Below are positions 35,601 through 42,551 of a stretch of 64,000 bases of DNA, piece by piece (within the stretch, counting starts at the first letter, position 1; the number at the start of each line of letters is the position of its first letter). Made by a program: the position numbers and the translations under genes. Source of the DNA: a virus. The stretch is taken from positions 1 through 64,000 of the IMG/VR virus record IMGVR_UViG_3300022200_000019, one strand, 5' to 3'. A model generated the notes under the pieces. It was not told the DNA's origin. It saw nothing but the letters and a program-made list of their open reading frames with translations, and did no database searches.

Positions 35601-35894
35601 GCATTTGTTCGTCAACAGGTTGAATCAATTGGTAAAGGATATATTTTCGAACCAAATGATAAAATTACACGTGACGAAATCAAGAATCAGATCGAAGGTT
35701 TGATGAACGATCTAGTTGCAAAACGTGGTATTTACGATTACCTGGTTGTGTGTGATGAATCAAATAACACACCGAGCAGAATCGATCGTAATGAACTTTA
35801 CGTGGACATTGCTATCGAGCCAGTTAAAGCCGTGGAATTTGTGTACATTCCAGTACGCATCAAGAACACTGGCGAGATTTCAGCAGGTTTATAA
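32637..35894 (+). CDS. 18: Tail sheath protein, gp18 family, enlarged
   Basis: This is the contractile sheath subunit of 1085 residues; T4 gp18 has 659. The conserved N-terminus (MALISPGVEVSIVDESAYRS) and the C-terminal sheath domain (RINVARLVAFVRQQVESIGKG, YIFEPNDKITRDEIKNQIEG, PVKAVEFVYIPVRI) are intact. The extra length lies in the middle (about 130-650). It contains two related blocks that start TASPSLVAGETVTLNG and TSPTFTNGETFRIS and end in FADCGITVGTY and VADAGITTSVD. These probably form surface domains on the outside of the sheath. GTG 32622 is in frame, but ATG 32637 has the ribosome-binding site. A terminator follows. Confidence 0.95.
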   Translation: MALISPGVEVSIVDESAYRSSATNSVPFILIATAQNKVNAAGTGVAAGTLASNANATYLISSQRELVNTFGNPFFYNTTSGTPINGYELNEYGLLAAYSVLGVSNRAYVQRVDVDLAELAASLTRPTGAPSTGTWWLDTTESTWGIFEWNATTNTFANKTPIVITNTSDLTAGVPNSSIGTVGSYAVVATNVNNPVYYKNISNNWVLVGSDDWKNSVPAVSGSTASPSLVAGETVTLNGTTVTLSGTTVSSFASDINSAGISGITAAVVSNKLVIYVADLYVTGTESDSSEDHSVVLADTSGTPFADCGITVGTYNAPTLQYSTHAVIPRWRSSDTTPRPTGSVWAKTTNVNSGANLSVKRYDATVGTFVSQSVPLYANDAAANYALDASGGGTNISANSTYAEYDVTNNNSALVKIYQRQASGNTVVTGSSTSPTFTNGETFRISASVAGSTSMSTPVLATLGGTTASDFVAAVLAANVANVTATVLTSGAVRITHTQGGVIHLWEESGTPVADAGITTSVDGVRVLYEDGTNVGLVLSNWVPLENPDGTAYSANSTAPGQDPTDGTYWYYSAIDEVDIMINDNGSWKGYLNVTNDVRGFDLSNTDSYGPQVSATAPTTQSTASGGGALEYGDLWIDTSDLENYPLIKRWENVDGLDQWVLIDNTDQTTSNGVIFADARWAANGSTDPVTDSIPDIAATLLSSNYVDIDCPSAALYPDGTLLFNTRRSGYNVKAFRSNYFNSTDFPNDALPTIKDAWVTASGNKNDGSPYMGRQAQRSIIIEAMRSGIDSNTEIREEQRAFNLISAPGYPELISNMVALNNDRNNTAFVVGDTPLRLDDSGSSLIGWATNNGGEGVSTADGLANNDPYLGVFYPSGQTNDLSGNTVVVPASHMMIRTIVRNDEIGYPWLAPAGVRRGTIDNVNALGYVNAQTGAFVQIANRNSVRDTLYENNVNPLTFIPGSGLVNYGNKTTQSGTALDRINVARLVAFVRQQVESIGKGYIFEPNDKITRDEIKNQIEGLMNDLVAKRGIYDYLVVCDESNNTPSRIDRNELYVDIAIEPVKAVEFVYIPVRIKNTGEISAGL

Positions 35895-35921
35895 TAGAAT
35901 AAATTATTATAATAACTTTAT

Positions 35922-35949
35922 AAGGGGCCTTAAATGGCCCCTTTTTTTT
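35922..35949 (+). terminator. Intrinsic terminator after gp18
   Basis: AAGGGGCC/GGCCCC with a TTAAAT loop is followed by eight T. Confidence 0.93.
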
Positions 35950-35963
35950 GTTTGGGTGATTTG

Positions 35964-35971
35964 CATAAATA
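35964..35971 (+). promoter_or_regulatory. Late promoter of the tube gene (CATAAATA)
   Basis: CATAAATA lies 31 nt before ATG 36003. AGGAG follows at 35990-35994. Confidence 0.78.
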
Positions 35972-36002
35972 ATAGCATATACTTTAATTAGGAGAAACAA
36001 AA

Positions 36003-36620
36003 ATGGCGGTTTCATCATTAACAAGAATGACAGTGCCTTTATCGAGCGATCAATCAAGCTCGACCCAAGGTCTATTAATGCCAAAACTAAAATATCGCTT
36101 TCGCGTTATTTTTGAAAACTTTGGTGTATCAACACCACGTACAGAATTAACAAAACAAGTAATTGACTTTGCTCGACCAAGCGTAAGTTTTGATGATATG
36201 ACAATTGATATCTACAACTCAAAAGTACGTTTAGCCGGTAAGCATACTTGGGATGACACTACAGTTAACTTACGTGACGATGCAGGCGGTAATGTGCAAA
36301 AACTAGTTGGCGAACAACTACAGAAACAATTTGACTTTATGGAAATGAGTTCAGCAAGTTCTGGTATTGATTACAAGTTCATTACACGTTGTGAAATCCT
36401 AGACGGCGGTAATGGTGCTAACGAACCAACTGTGTTAGAAACTTGGGAACTTTATGGTTGCTACTTAACCAGCGTTAACTATAACGATTTAGCATATAGC
36501 GAAAGTGCCCCGGTTACAATGGGCCTAAACATCCGCTTTGATAACGCACTACAAACTCCGCTAGAAACTGGATTAGGTGTAAACGTAGGACGCACACTGG
36601 GCACAGTAATCACTGGTTAA
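36003..36620 (+). CDS. 19: Tail tube protein, gp19 family
   Basis: The inner tube subunit, 205 residues (T4 gp19 has 163). Conserved blocks are MPKLKYRFRVIFENFG (26-41), QVIDFARPSVSFDDMTIDIY (55-74), GKHTWDDTTVNLRDD (81-95) and LETWELYGCYLTSVNYNDL. They follow the gp19/gpV-like tube fold. It has its own late promoter and a good AGGAG site, as expected for a very abundant virion protein. The next gene, 6 nt away, is a related tube-fold protein. Confidence 0.93.
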   Translation: MAVSSLTRMTVPLSSDQSSSTQGLLMPKLKYRFRVIFENFGVSTPRTELTKQVIDFARPSVSFDDMTIDIYNSKVRLAGKHTWDDTTVNLRDDAGGNVQKLVGEQLQKQFDFMEMSSASSGIDYKFITRCEILDGGNGANEPTVLETWELYGCYLTSVNYNDLAYSESAPVTMGLNIRFDNALQTPLETGLGVNVGRTLGTVITG

Positions 36621-36626
36621 TAACCC

Positions 36627-38021
36627 ATGTCATTTGGTAGTCAACTGAGCAGCATCTTTGGTGGATTCACCAAAGGATTATACCAAGGGCTGGTCGGTAC
36701 CGATACGGTCAAAGATTATAAACACGCTAGTAAGACGTTCTTGTCGGACGGCTATTCACTTGCGCCACAAACCAAATTTCTTTATCATGTTTATTTTAAT
36801 CTAAACACAGCACAAATAACTGGTTTAAGAAATTCCATGGGATCCGCCAAGGATCTCAGTCAATTGGGGATGATGGTCAAGACCGCTGAACTTCCGTCTT
36901 ATTCTATAGAAGTTGACACATTAAATCAGTACAATCGAAAGCGATATGTGCAACAAAAAATAACCTATAGACCAGTCACAATTTCATTTCATGATGACGG
37001 TAGTGATTTAATTCGTAGTATGTGGTATAACTATTATACCTATTATTTCTCAGACGCCAGACACAGTTATGATGGTATTAGCACAGGAAACAGCACTGGT
37101 AACCTGAGTAACGGGCCATTTGATTTTAATCGCAGAGACATCTATGATGATTTACGCAGCGTACATGAATGGGGGTACAATGCTGAAAGTGAGACTGGTG
37201 GTTATAAACCAAATTTCTTCAGAGATATCAGAATTTACGGATTAAACAGGGGCAACTTTGTGGAATACACTCTGATTAATCCGATTATCACTGATTGGAA
37301 TCACGATACTTTTGACTATGCCGATGGTGGTGGAACCATGACCAATCGAATGACACTGCAATATGAAACAGTTAAGTACCGTCGTGGAAAGATTGGAACG
37401 CCTGGTGACAGTGAAGTGCGTGGATGGGGCGACGATGCTAATTATGACAGCAGTCCAAGTAAACTGAGCCAGGGCGGAAGCACTACAAGCATCTTTGGTC
37501 AGGGCGGGTTACTGGATGCTGGTGCTAGTGTTATTTCTGATTTACAAAATGGAAACCCACTGGGTGCAATATTAACTGCTGGGCGGTCATATGAAACATT
37601 TAAAGATGCTGATCTAGGGAGCATATTAGCTGAAGAAGGCATACAACAAATCGTCACACAAGGCACAGTATTGGCGCAAAATCAGACCGTACAAAACAGT
37701 GTGTCAAATTTTATTTTTTCTAAACCAGATAGCAGCCTAACTGGATCAACACCACTGGGTAGTTCTACCACACAAAGCAATAGTGGATTTACTAGCGCAA
37801 CAAACTGGGTCAATCCAAATCTGTCTCCGCCGCCAGTAAACACAGGCGGATCGTTGTATGCATCGCAGCCAGTTGCAAAACCCTGGAAAAACCCAAATCT
37901 ACCAGTGTCTGATGCATCATTACGAGCGACATCGGTACCAGCCGACGTTTCCAGCAATGGTCAGGTTGCAAGTTATTCCATGCAAACTAATGCATCAGGA
38001 ACAACAAAACGGATTGATTAA
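36627..38021 (+). CDS. Tube-like baseplate protein (gp54/gp48-like candidate)
   Basis: A 464-residue protein whose first 270 residues follow the same pattern as the tail tube. KFLYHVYFNLN, VKTAELPSYSIEVDTLNQYN, YRPVTISFHDDG and VEYTLINPIITDWNHDTFDY correspond to the tube strands. From about 290 the sequence is Gly/Ser-rich and low-complexity, with likely flexible repeats (GSTTSIFGQGGL, TGSTPLGSSTTQ). In T4, gp48 and gp54 are tube-fold proteins that nucleate the tube on the baseplate, so this could be one of them. It could also be a second tube or tube-completion protein specific to marine phages. It is coupled closely to gp19. Confidence 0.65.
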   Translation: MSFGSQLSSIFGGFTKGLYQGLVGTDTVKDYKHASKTFLSDGYSLAPQTKFLYHVYFNLNTAQITGLRNSMGSAKDLSQLGMMVKTAELPSYSIEVDTLNQYNRKRYVQQKITYRPVTISFHDDGSDLIRSMWYNYYTYYFSDARHSYDGISTGNSTGNLSNGPFDFNRRDIYDDLRSVHEWGYNAESETGGYKPNFFRDIRIYGLNRGNFVEYTLINPIITDWNHDTFDYADGGGTMTNRMTLQYETVKYRRGKIGTPGDSEVRGWGDDANYDSSPSKLSQGGSTTSIFGQGGLLDAGASVISDLQNGNPLGAILTAGRSYETFKDADLGSILAEEGIQQIVTQGTVLAQNQTVQNSVSNFIFSKPDSSLTGSTPLGSSTTQSNSGFTSATNWVNPNLSPPPVNTGGSLYASQPVAKPWKNPNLPVSDASLRATSVPADVSSNGQVASYSMQTNASGTTKRID

Positions 38022-38023
38022 CG

Positions 38024-38380
38024 ATGTCAAGTATCAATGTACAAAAATCATCACAACAGACTAAAATTTATGACAAATATTATAATGTGGAGTTTGTGAT
38101 ATCCACACAAGAATATGACATTGTGTATGCATATTTTAAAAAAGTCATGAATGAAGATGAAGAAGTGGCTAAGAATTTTACAGCTAGCATCTTTAAGTTG
38201 TCAAAAGATACTGGTGTTAGTGCGCTAACTTATTTGGAAAATCTTAAAGGCCAAGACGCAGTTCAGCTAAGTTTAACCATGACATATTATTTAAATCAGG
38301 TTCGTTCAAATTCAACACTGCTGGGTGTTGGACAAATAATAACACCTAATTTTTATGCAGCACGCAATGTAGTGAGCTGA
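38024..38380 (+). CDS. Small tail-associated protein, unknown
   Basis: A 118-residue protein. It opens with a polar stretch (SSINVQKSSQQTKIYDKYYN), then YNVEFVISTQEYDIVYAYF, which looks like a mixed strand/helix core. A conserved-looking LTYLENLKGQDAVQLSLTMT helix follows. It lies 2 nt after the tube-like gene and 1 nt before gp4, so it belongs to the same late transcript. A baseplate, tail-completion or portal-adjacent role is likely from position. No family is recognised. Confidence 0.6.
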   Translation: MSSINVQKSSQQTKIYDKYYNVEFVISTQEYDIVYAYFKKVMNEDEEVAKNFTASIFKLSKDTGVSALTYLENLKGQDAVQLSLTMTYYLNQVRSNSTLLGVGQIITPNFYAARNVVS

Positions 38381-38381
38381 C

Positions 38382-38810
38382 ATGGCACGAACTAAATTCT
38401 CACAAGGAGTTTACGAAGTTCGCAATGCTAACAAGTATGTGGGCAAAGGCAAACCACGCTATCGCAGCAGTTGGGAACTTTCATTCATGCATTTTTGTGA
38501 CAATAATGAACATATTTTACAATGGGCAAGCGAAGCCATTAGTATTCCATATCGCAATCCACTAACCGGAAAAGCTACACAATATGTTCCAGACTTTTTT
38601 GTTTTGTATCGAACAAAAAACAACAAACAAGTAGCTGAACTAATTGAAATTAAGCCCAAAGCACAATCCATGATAACTGAAAAACAAAACGCCAATCAAC
38701 GTGCTGTGGTGGCAGTAAATCACGCCAAATGGGAAGCTGCACGTGCCTGGTGTAAACGAAATAAGTTGATTTTTCGTGTAATTACTGAAGACCAGATCTT
38801 CCACCGCTAA
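38382..38810 (+). CDS. 4: Head completion protein, gp4 family
   Basis: A 142-residue protein matching T4 gp4 (gp50/65) in size and sequence style: FSQGVYEVRNANKYVGKGKP, YRSSWELSFMHFCDNNEHIL, YVPDFFVLY and ELIEIKPKAQ. The E...PDF...EIKPK pattern is that of a PD-(D/E)XK-type nuclease fold, which agrees with the view that gp4 trims packaged DNA or prepares the head for neck joining. It ends 8 nt before gp16. Its TAA stop is part of the gp16 late promoter. Confidence 0.87.
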   Translation: MARTKFSQGVYEVRNANKYVGKGKPRYRSSWELSFMHFCDNNEHILQWASEAISIPYRNPLTGKATQYVPDFFVLYRTKNNKQVAELIEIKPKAQSMITEKQNANQRAVVAVNHAKWEAARAWCKRNKLIFRVITEDQIFHR

Positions 38811-38813
38811 ATA
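38806..38813 (+). promoter_or_regulatory. Late promoter 5 nt before gp16 start (GCTAAATA)
   Basis: GCTAAATA contains the gp4 stop (TAA at 38808-38810). TTTTC and then ATG 38819 follow, with no Shine-Dalgarno. Confidence 0.65.
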
Positions 38814-38818
38814 TTTTC

Positions 38819-39304
38819 ATGACTCGTAAACTCGAAGAACTTTTTGACTTGCCCTCAGCGTCTGCTGATGAAGAAGTAGACATTGTTAACGAACCTGAAG
38901 AATCATTTGGTGTTACACAAACATATGAAGGGTATAGCAATCTAGAAAAGATTGATGCTGCGCTGCCTGCTGTTAAAAATCTCGAAGCAAGCGACAAAGA
39001 AATGGATCAACTTGCTGAAACAGCGATGAAAACATATCAAGACTTAGTTGATTTGGGTATGAATGTTGAAGCACGCTTTAGTTCAGAAATCTTCAGTGTG
39101 GCAAGCTCATTACTTGGGCACGCTATAACTGCTAAAACTGCCAAAATGAACAAGAAACTTAAAATGATTGATCTGCAATTAAAGAAAGCAAAACTAGACG
39201 CAGACAGGGGCGATGCTGAAAGCGAGACAGCAAGTGGTCACGTATTAGATCGTAACGAACTTCTTGAAAAACTATTGAATCCAAATAAGAACAATGACGC
39301 ATAA
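38819..39304 (+). CDS. 16: Terminase small subunit, gp16 family
   Basis: A 161-residue protein. An acidic, disordered N-terminus (ELFDLPSASADEEVDIVNEP) is followed by long helices: NLEKIDAALPAVKNLEASDK, then RFSSEIFSVASSLLGHAITA, then KTAKMNKKLKMIDLQLKKAK. This matches the layout of T4 gp16 (164 residues), where a similar EVFATLMGQM...KLHKDMKDI coiled coil forms the ring that controls the gp17 motor. The late promoter is only 5 nt upstream and there is no Shine-Dalgarno, so the mRNA should be leaderless, unless the gene is read from the gp4 transcript. Confidence 0.82.
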   Translation: MTRKLEELFDLPSASADEEVDIVNEPEESFGVTQTYEGYSNLEKIDAALPAVKNLEASDKEMDQLAETAMKTYQDLVDLGMNVEARFSSEIFSVASSLLGHAITAKTAKMNKKLKMIDLQLKKAKLDADRGDAESETASGHVLDRNELLEKLLNPNKNNDA

Positions 39305-39307
39305 ATA
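39300..39307 (+). promoter_or_regulatory. Late promoter (CATAAATA) overlapping the gp16 stop
   Basis: CATAAATA includes the gp16 TAA at 39302-39304 and lies 23 nt before ATG 39331. Confidence 0.7.
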
Positions 39308-39308
39308 T

Positions 39309-39328
39309 ACTTAACTCAGGAGTTAAGT
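39309..39328 (+). promoter_or_regulatory. Hairpin that contains the ribosome-binding site
   Basis: ACTTAACT (39309-39316) pairs perfectly with AGTTAAGT (39321-39328) around a CAGG loop. The Shine-Dalgarno AGGAG lies in the loop and 3' arm, and ATG follows 2 nt later. The fold would hide the site. Confidence 0.6.
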
Positions 39329-39330
39329 AA

Positions 39331-39885
39331 ATGCGCTCGCTATCAGAATTTTTAACAGAATCAAAAAAATCATACACTTATCGTATTAAAATTGCAGGTG
39401 ATCTGCCCAAAGAACATGTGGATTCACTTAAAAAACTTTTTGCAAAGTTTGATATGACCAACATGAGTGATATTAAAAAAACACCAGTAATGAAATGTCC
39501 ATATGATTTCCCAGATATGGAAAACGAGTCAGTAAATATCATGGACGTTACTTTTGATTATCCAGCAAGTTCGCTACAATTACAGGAACTCATGCAGCCA
39601 TTGGGTATAAACCCAAATCGCGTCAAAATCATGAGTAATACCTTTGCAGATAGCATTGATATTGAAGCTGAATCAAAAGAACATGAAGGTGCCTTGCTTG
39701 ATGATGCAACGCTTCCTGAAACTACAGCAGAGCAAAAAGCGGCCGGCGAAGAATATGCCAAACCTGGCGAGCAACGTGCATCTGAAATGGAAACACGTGA
39801 ATATGAGTTCTCTGCTCCAAAAACACCTCGAGCTCAGACCACAAGTGATTTACCACAAGGCACAAAAAGCCCCATGGGGAGTTAA
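39331..39885 (+). CDS. Virion-type protein with SEFLTES leader, unknown
   Basis: A 184-residue protein starting MRSLSEFLTESKKSYTYRIK. This type of short amphipathic N-terminal leader, ending in L-T-E, recurs in T4-like marine phage proteins. It fits the (L/I)-x-E cleavage rule of the prohead protease, so the protein may be packaged in the head and cut. The centre (VKIMSNTFADSIDIEAESKE) and the acidic, Ala/Glu-rich C-terminus look disordered. The gene follows gp16 and has its own late promoter and a ribosome-binding site in a hairpin. Function is unknown. Confidence 0.65.
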   Translation: MRSLSEFLTESKKSYTYRIKIAGDLPKEHVDSLKKLFAKFDMTNMSDIKKTPVMKCPYDFPDMENESVNIMDVTFDYPASSLQLQELMQPLGINPNRVKIMSNTFADSIDIEAESKEHEGALLDDATLPETTAEQKAAGEEYAKPGEQRASEMETREYEFSAPKTPRAQTTSDLPQGTKSPMGS

Positions 39886-39890
39886 TTACA

Positions 39891-41105
39891 ATGGATTTAT
39901 ATAACATCATGGAAAACATCAGAAGAGTAATGGAGGCTCCTGACGAATATTGCAAACGCCGTATGAATCATGTGCCCTTGCCAATTGATGAATATAAGTA
40001 TGATCCTATTCGCAAATACATGGAAACTCCTGTGCCAGAAGGCTCAAACCACTGGAAGCCAGATTGTGATAATTTAAAATGGGTCCCAGCAACAAAAGAA
40101 GCTTCTGATTGGTATTATGAAGCAGAAGAACACTTAGCCGCCAGAAGTGCAAAATTAAGGCACGGTATGTTAGCTAATCTCAAAAGCACAGAAAAATGGA
40201 GTGTGATGTATCTACAACTACTTGATGCAATTAATGAAAATCCTAAAGCTAGAAAATGGTATAATCAGTATGATGTTGGACAGATAATCGATATTATTAA
40301 ACGAACTGCGCAAGCTGTTGCTGAGATATATGTGCAGGCCTTGGAGAAAAAAGAAATCACCGGTGGTGAAGTGATAGAAGCACCTAACTATCGAGATTAT
40401 TGGGTGGCTGAGGAAGAATTACTAAATCAGATGCTAGAAGATCTAATGTTTGTTATACCATCTCCTGAAGATGTTGCGAGACAACATGGTAGTACTACAA
40501 AAAAACCTACCAAAAATGAAGATATAAATGAGACTGCCATTGTATTTTCTGATGCCAACGGACATCATTTAAAAAATGCTGATGGCGAAATAGTTCAGAG
40601 TTTTGATAAAACACCTGAAGGTTTGCGTGCAGCACGGAATGCCCTGTATGCAAACTATAATGTTTTAAGCATGGAAAAACCCAAGGAAAGCACCATGAAC
40701 GAATATGAAGAAAAATATAACAATGCTCTTAATGAGTCATTAACCATTAACACTACTGCTGGCACAGATCAATCAGACACAGTTAATGTTACAGCCACTG
40801 ATGAAGATGCACACACGCTGGTTGCCATTCTTAAAGCAGCAGGGTTGCCATACAAAGAACAAGAAGCCAGACTAATGGCAACAACACCATGCGGTGCAGA
40901 AATGGGCGAACAAGTTGAAGAAGAGTACGCCAATACTCCCAACAATGCAAATGATTACGCCAGCACAGATACCCTATTAAAAATTCAGGGAGGACTAAAC
41001 CGAGAAAAGAAACAGTTTAGACGCGAATACCCTGGTGACAATCCAATGGCTGTGACTGAAGAAAACTTGATGCGTGGTCTTTGGGACTTATATAAAAAGG
41101 TGTAA
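39891..41105 (+). CDS. Probable internal virion protein, unknown
   Basis: A 404-residue acidic protein. Residues 1-200 are helical, with KHLAAR-like and LKSTEKWSVMYLQLLDAINE segments. The middle carries VFSDANGHHLKNADGEIVQS. Residues about 285-320 (INTTAGTDQSDTVNVTATDE, then LVAILKAAGLPY) form a small strand/helix module that recurs in marine T4-like phage proteins (x-V-x-A-x-x-x-D-A-x-x-L-x-x-I-L-K-x-A-G-L). The C-terminus is AVTEENLMRGLWDLYKKV. It sits 5 nt after the previous gene and 2 nt before the next. A packaged or head-assembly role is inferred. Confidence 0.6.
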   Translation: MDLYNIMENIRRVMEAPDEYCKRRMNHVPLPIDEYKYDPIRKYMETPVPEGSNHWKPDCDNLKWVPATKEASDWYYEAEEHLAARSAKLRHGMLANLKSTEKWSVMYLQLLDAINENPKARKWYNQYDVGQIIDIIKRTAQAVAEIYVQALEKKEITGGEVIEAPNYRDYWVAEEELLNQMLEDLMFVIPSPEDVARQHGSTTKKPTKNEDINETAIVFSDANGHHLKNADGEIVQSFDKTPEGLRAARNALYANYNVLSMEKPKESTMNEYEEKYNNALNESLTINTTAGTDQSDTVNVTATDEDAHTLVAILKAAGLPYKEQEARLMATTPCGAEMGEQVEEEYANTPNNANDYASTDTLLKIQGGLNREKKQFRREYPGDNPMAVTEENLMRGLWDLYKKV

Positions 41106-41107
41106 AC

Positions 41108-41551
41108 ATGACAGAAGCAGACATTCTTAAAAGATATCAGGATATCATTTCCAGAGACTATATGCTAACTGAGAACCCATATAATGTTGTGGAGGGTTAT
41201 AACAACAAGCGTGAAGCACAAGCATATCTGGTTAAAGTATACAAAGAAAATGACTATGATATGCCTTATGATGAGTGGCTTGATGATATTCGTGCAGGAG
41301 GCTACTCACCTGCACTCACCAAAGCGGTTAATGCTATTGATACTATCAAAGAAGCCACAGATGAGAAGCGTTATTGGGTAACTGTTGGCATGATGATGTA
41401 TGCTGATAACGACGAAGCAATAGTTGAAAAAGCAGAAGCATTTGCGAGTGATCTTAGAGCAAAGCAAGATAATCGTGCTACTGTAATGAGTGTATATGAA
41501 AATCCGTTTGGTTCTTTGACAGATCGTAAAGTAATGGATAAAGGCGATTAA
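41108..41551 (+). CDS. Small protein, unknown
   Basis: A 147-residue protein. The first half is helical and Tyr-rich (LKRYQDIISRDYMLTENPYN, YLVKVYKENDYDMPYDEWLD). The second half begins EKRYWVTVGMMMYADNDEAI, a beta-alpha unit like those in small ACT- or ferredoxin-like domains. It overlaps the next gene by 1 nt (TAATG), so translation is coupled. No family is recognised. Confidence 0.6.
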   Translation: MTEADILKRYQDIISRDYMLTENPYNVVEGYNNKREAQAYLVKVYKENDYDMPYDEWLDDIRAGGYSPALTKAVNAIDTIKEATDEKRYWVTVGMMMYADNDEAIVEKAEAFASDLRAKQDNRATVMSVYENPFGSLTDRKVMDKGD

Positions 41552-42543
41552 TGAAAAAACTCGCTGATTACATTTTGAATTCACAAAAACCACGCATTAA
41601 TGATAGCGTGATTATCAACGTCAACAATGAATATGTAATCGAAAGCAAAGTCACAGATGTATCAGATCGTATTACCATTGTAATGGATGCTGCAACAAAA
41701 GAATTATTAAAGCATGCACAAGCAAACCCGGTTAATGAAGGATCTGTTGTAGACTTTGATCGAATTGGTCGTTATAGCGCATGGGGACGTGCATTATTAC
41801 AGGTATTGAAATACTCTAATAACCCTAAGATCATGGATAAACACACAACGGATAATGACGTTGTTCTTGTTATACGTGATAATATCTTAAATCAAATACT
41901 AGAAAAAGAGACAGACGGAAAAATTACTTCTAATCAGATTGCCATGTATGCAAAAGCAATTCCAGAATTAGATTATCAGTGGGCACCTAAAAACAAACAG
42001 CACGTAATCACAATGCCTCGTGATTTAAAACTAGTATCGTTATCAAAACCAGATAAAACCAATGAAAATGAATTAACATTTGAAAATAATACATGGCATT
42101 TGAATATCTGGACCAGCAAACCAGTTAGCAAGATTGTTTCTGAAATCAAGCAACAACTAAACAATGTTTTGTTAGAGACTAACCAAAGAGCACCCAAATC
42201 AGGAAAACGTGTGGGTAACATGCCATTAAATTATTGGGAAGCGAACCCCGGATCAGTATACACTGCTGACAAGTATTATGATATGTATCGTGCCAGCATG
42301 ATTATTGGACGGTTACCTGAAGATCCAGGTGATCTGGATGTATACAGTTGGATCAACAATGCGCCAATGATGGTTACATATACTCCTGAGGAGCTTGAAA
42401 TGGCTAAAACAGCATTTAAGTTTATGGGAATTCCAATGAGGACGCACGTACCCCCAGGCAGTGACGAACCAGATGCTGTAAATAAAGTGTCACCATTTAA
42501 ACCATTTAAAGGATATAAAGGCGCTCAGCGTCGTTCTAAATAA
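41551..42543 (+). CDS. Protein of unknown function in the structural cluster
   Basis: A 330-residue protein. The start MKKLADYILNSQKPRINDSV resembles the short leaders of neighbouring virion proteins. The middle includes KHVITMPRDLKLVSLSKPDK-like strands and a VSEIKQQLNNVLLETNQRAP helix. The C-terminal part has YYDMYRASMIIGRLPEDPGD then LDVYSWINNAPMMVTYTPEE, and ends in a basic tail. No motif I can name is present. It overlaps the previous gene by 1 nt. Its TAA stop is part of a late promoter (42535-42542) for the radical SAM gene. Confidence 0.6.
   Translation: MKKLADYILNSQKPRINDSVIINVNNEYVIESKVTDVSDRITIVMDAATKELLKHAQANPVNEGSVVDFDRIGRYSAWGRALLQVLKYSNNPKIMDKHTTDNDVVLVIRDNILNQILEKETDGKITSNQIAMYAKAIPELDYQWAPKNKQHVITMPRDLKLVSLSKPDKTNENELTFENNTWHLNIWTSKPVSKIVSEIKQQLNNVLLETNQRAPKSGKRVGNMPLNYWEANPGSVYTADKYYDMYRASMIIGRLPEDPGDLDVYSWINNAPMMVTYTPEELEMAKTAFKFMGIPMRTHVPPGSDEPDAVNKVSPFKPFKGYKGAQRRSK
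42535..42542 (+). promoter_or_regulatory. Late promoter close to a start codon (TCTAAATA)
   Basis: TCTAAATA overlaps the stop of the previous gene. The radical SAM ATG is 9 nt after the element and has no Shine-Dalgarno. Confidence 0.6.
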
Positions 42544-42551
42544 GTATTTGC

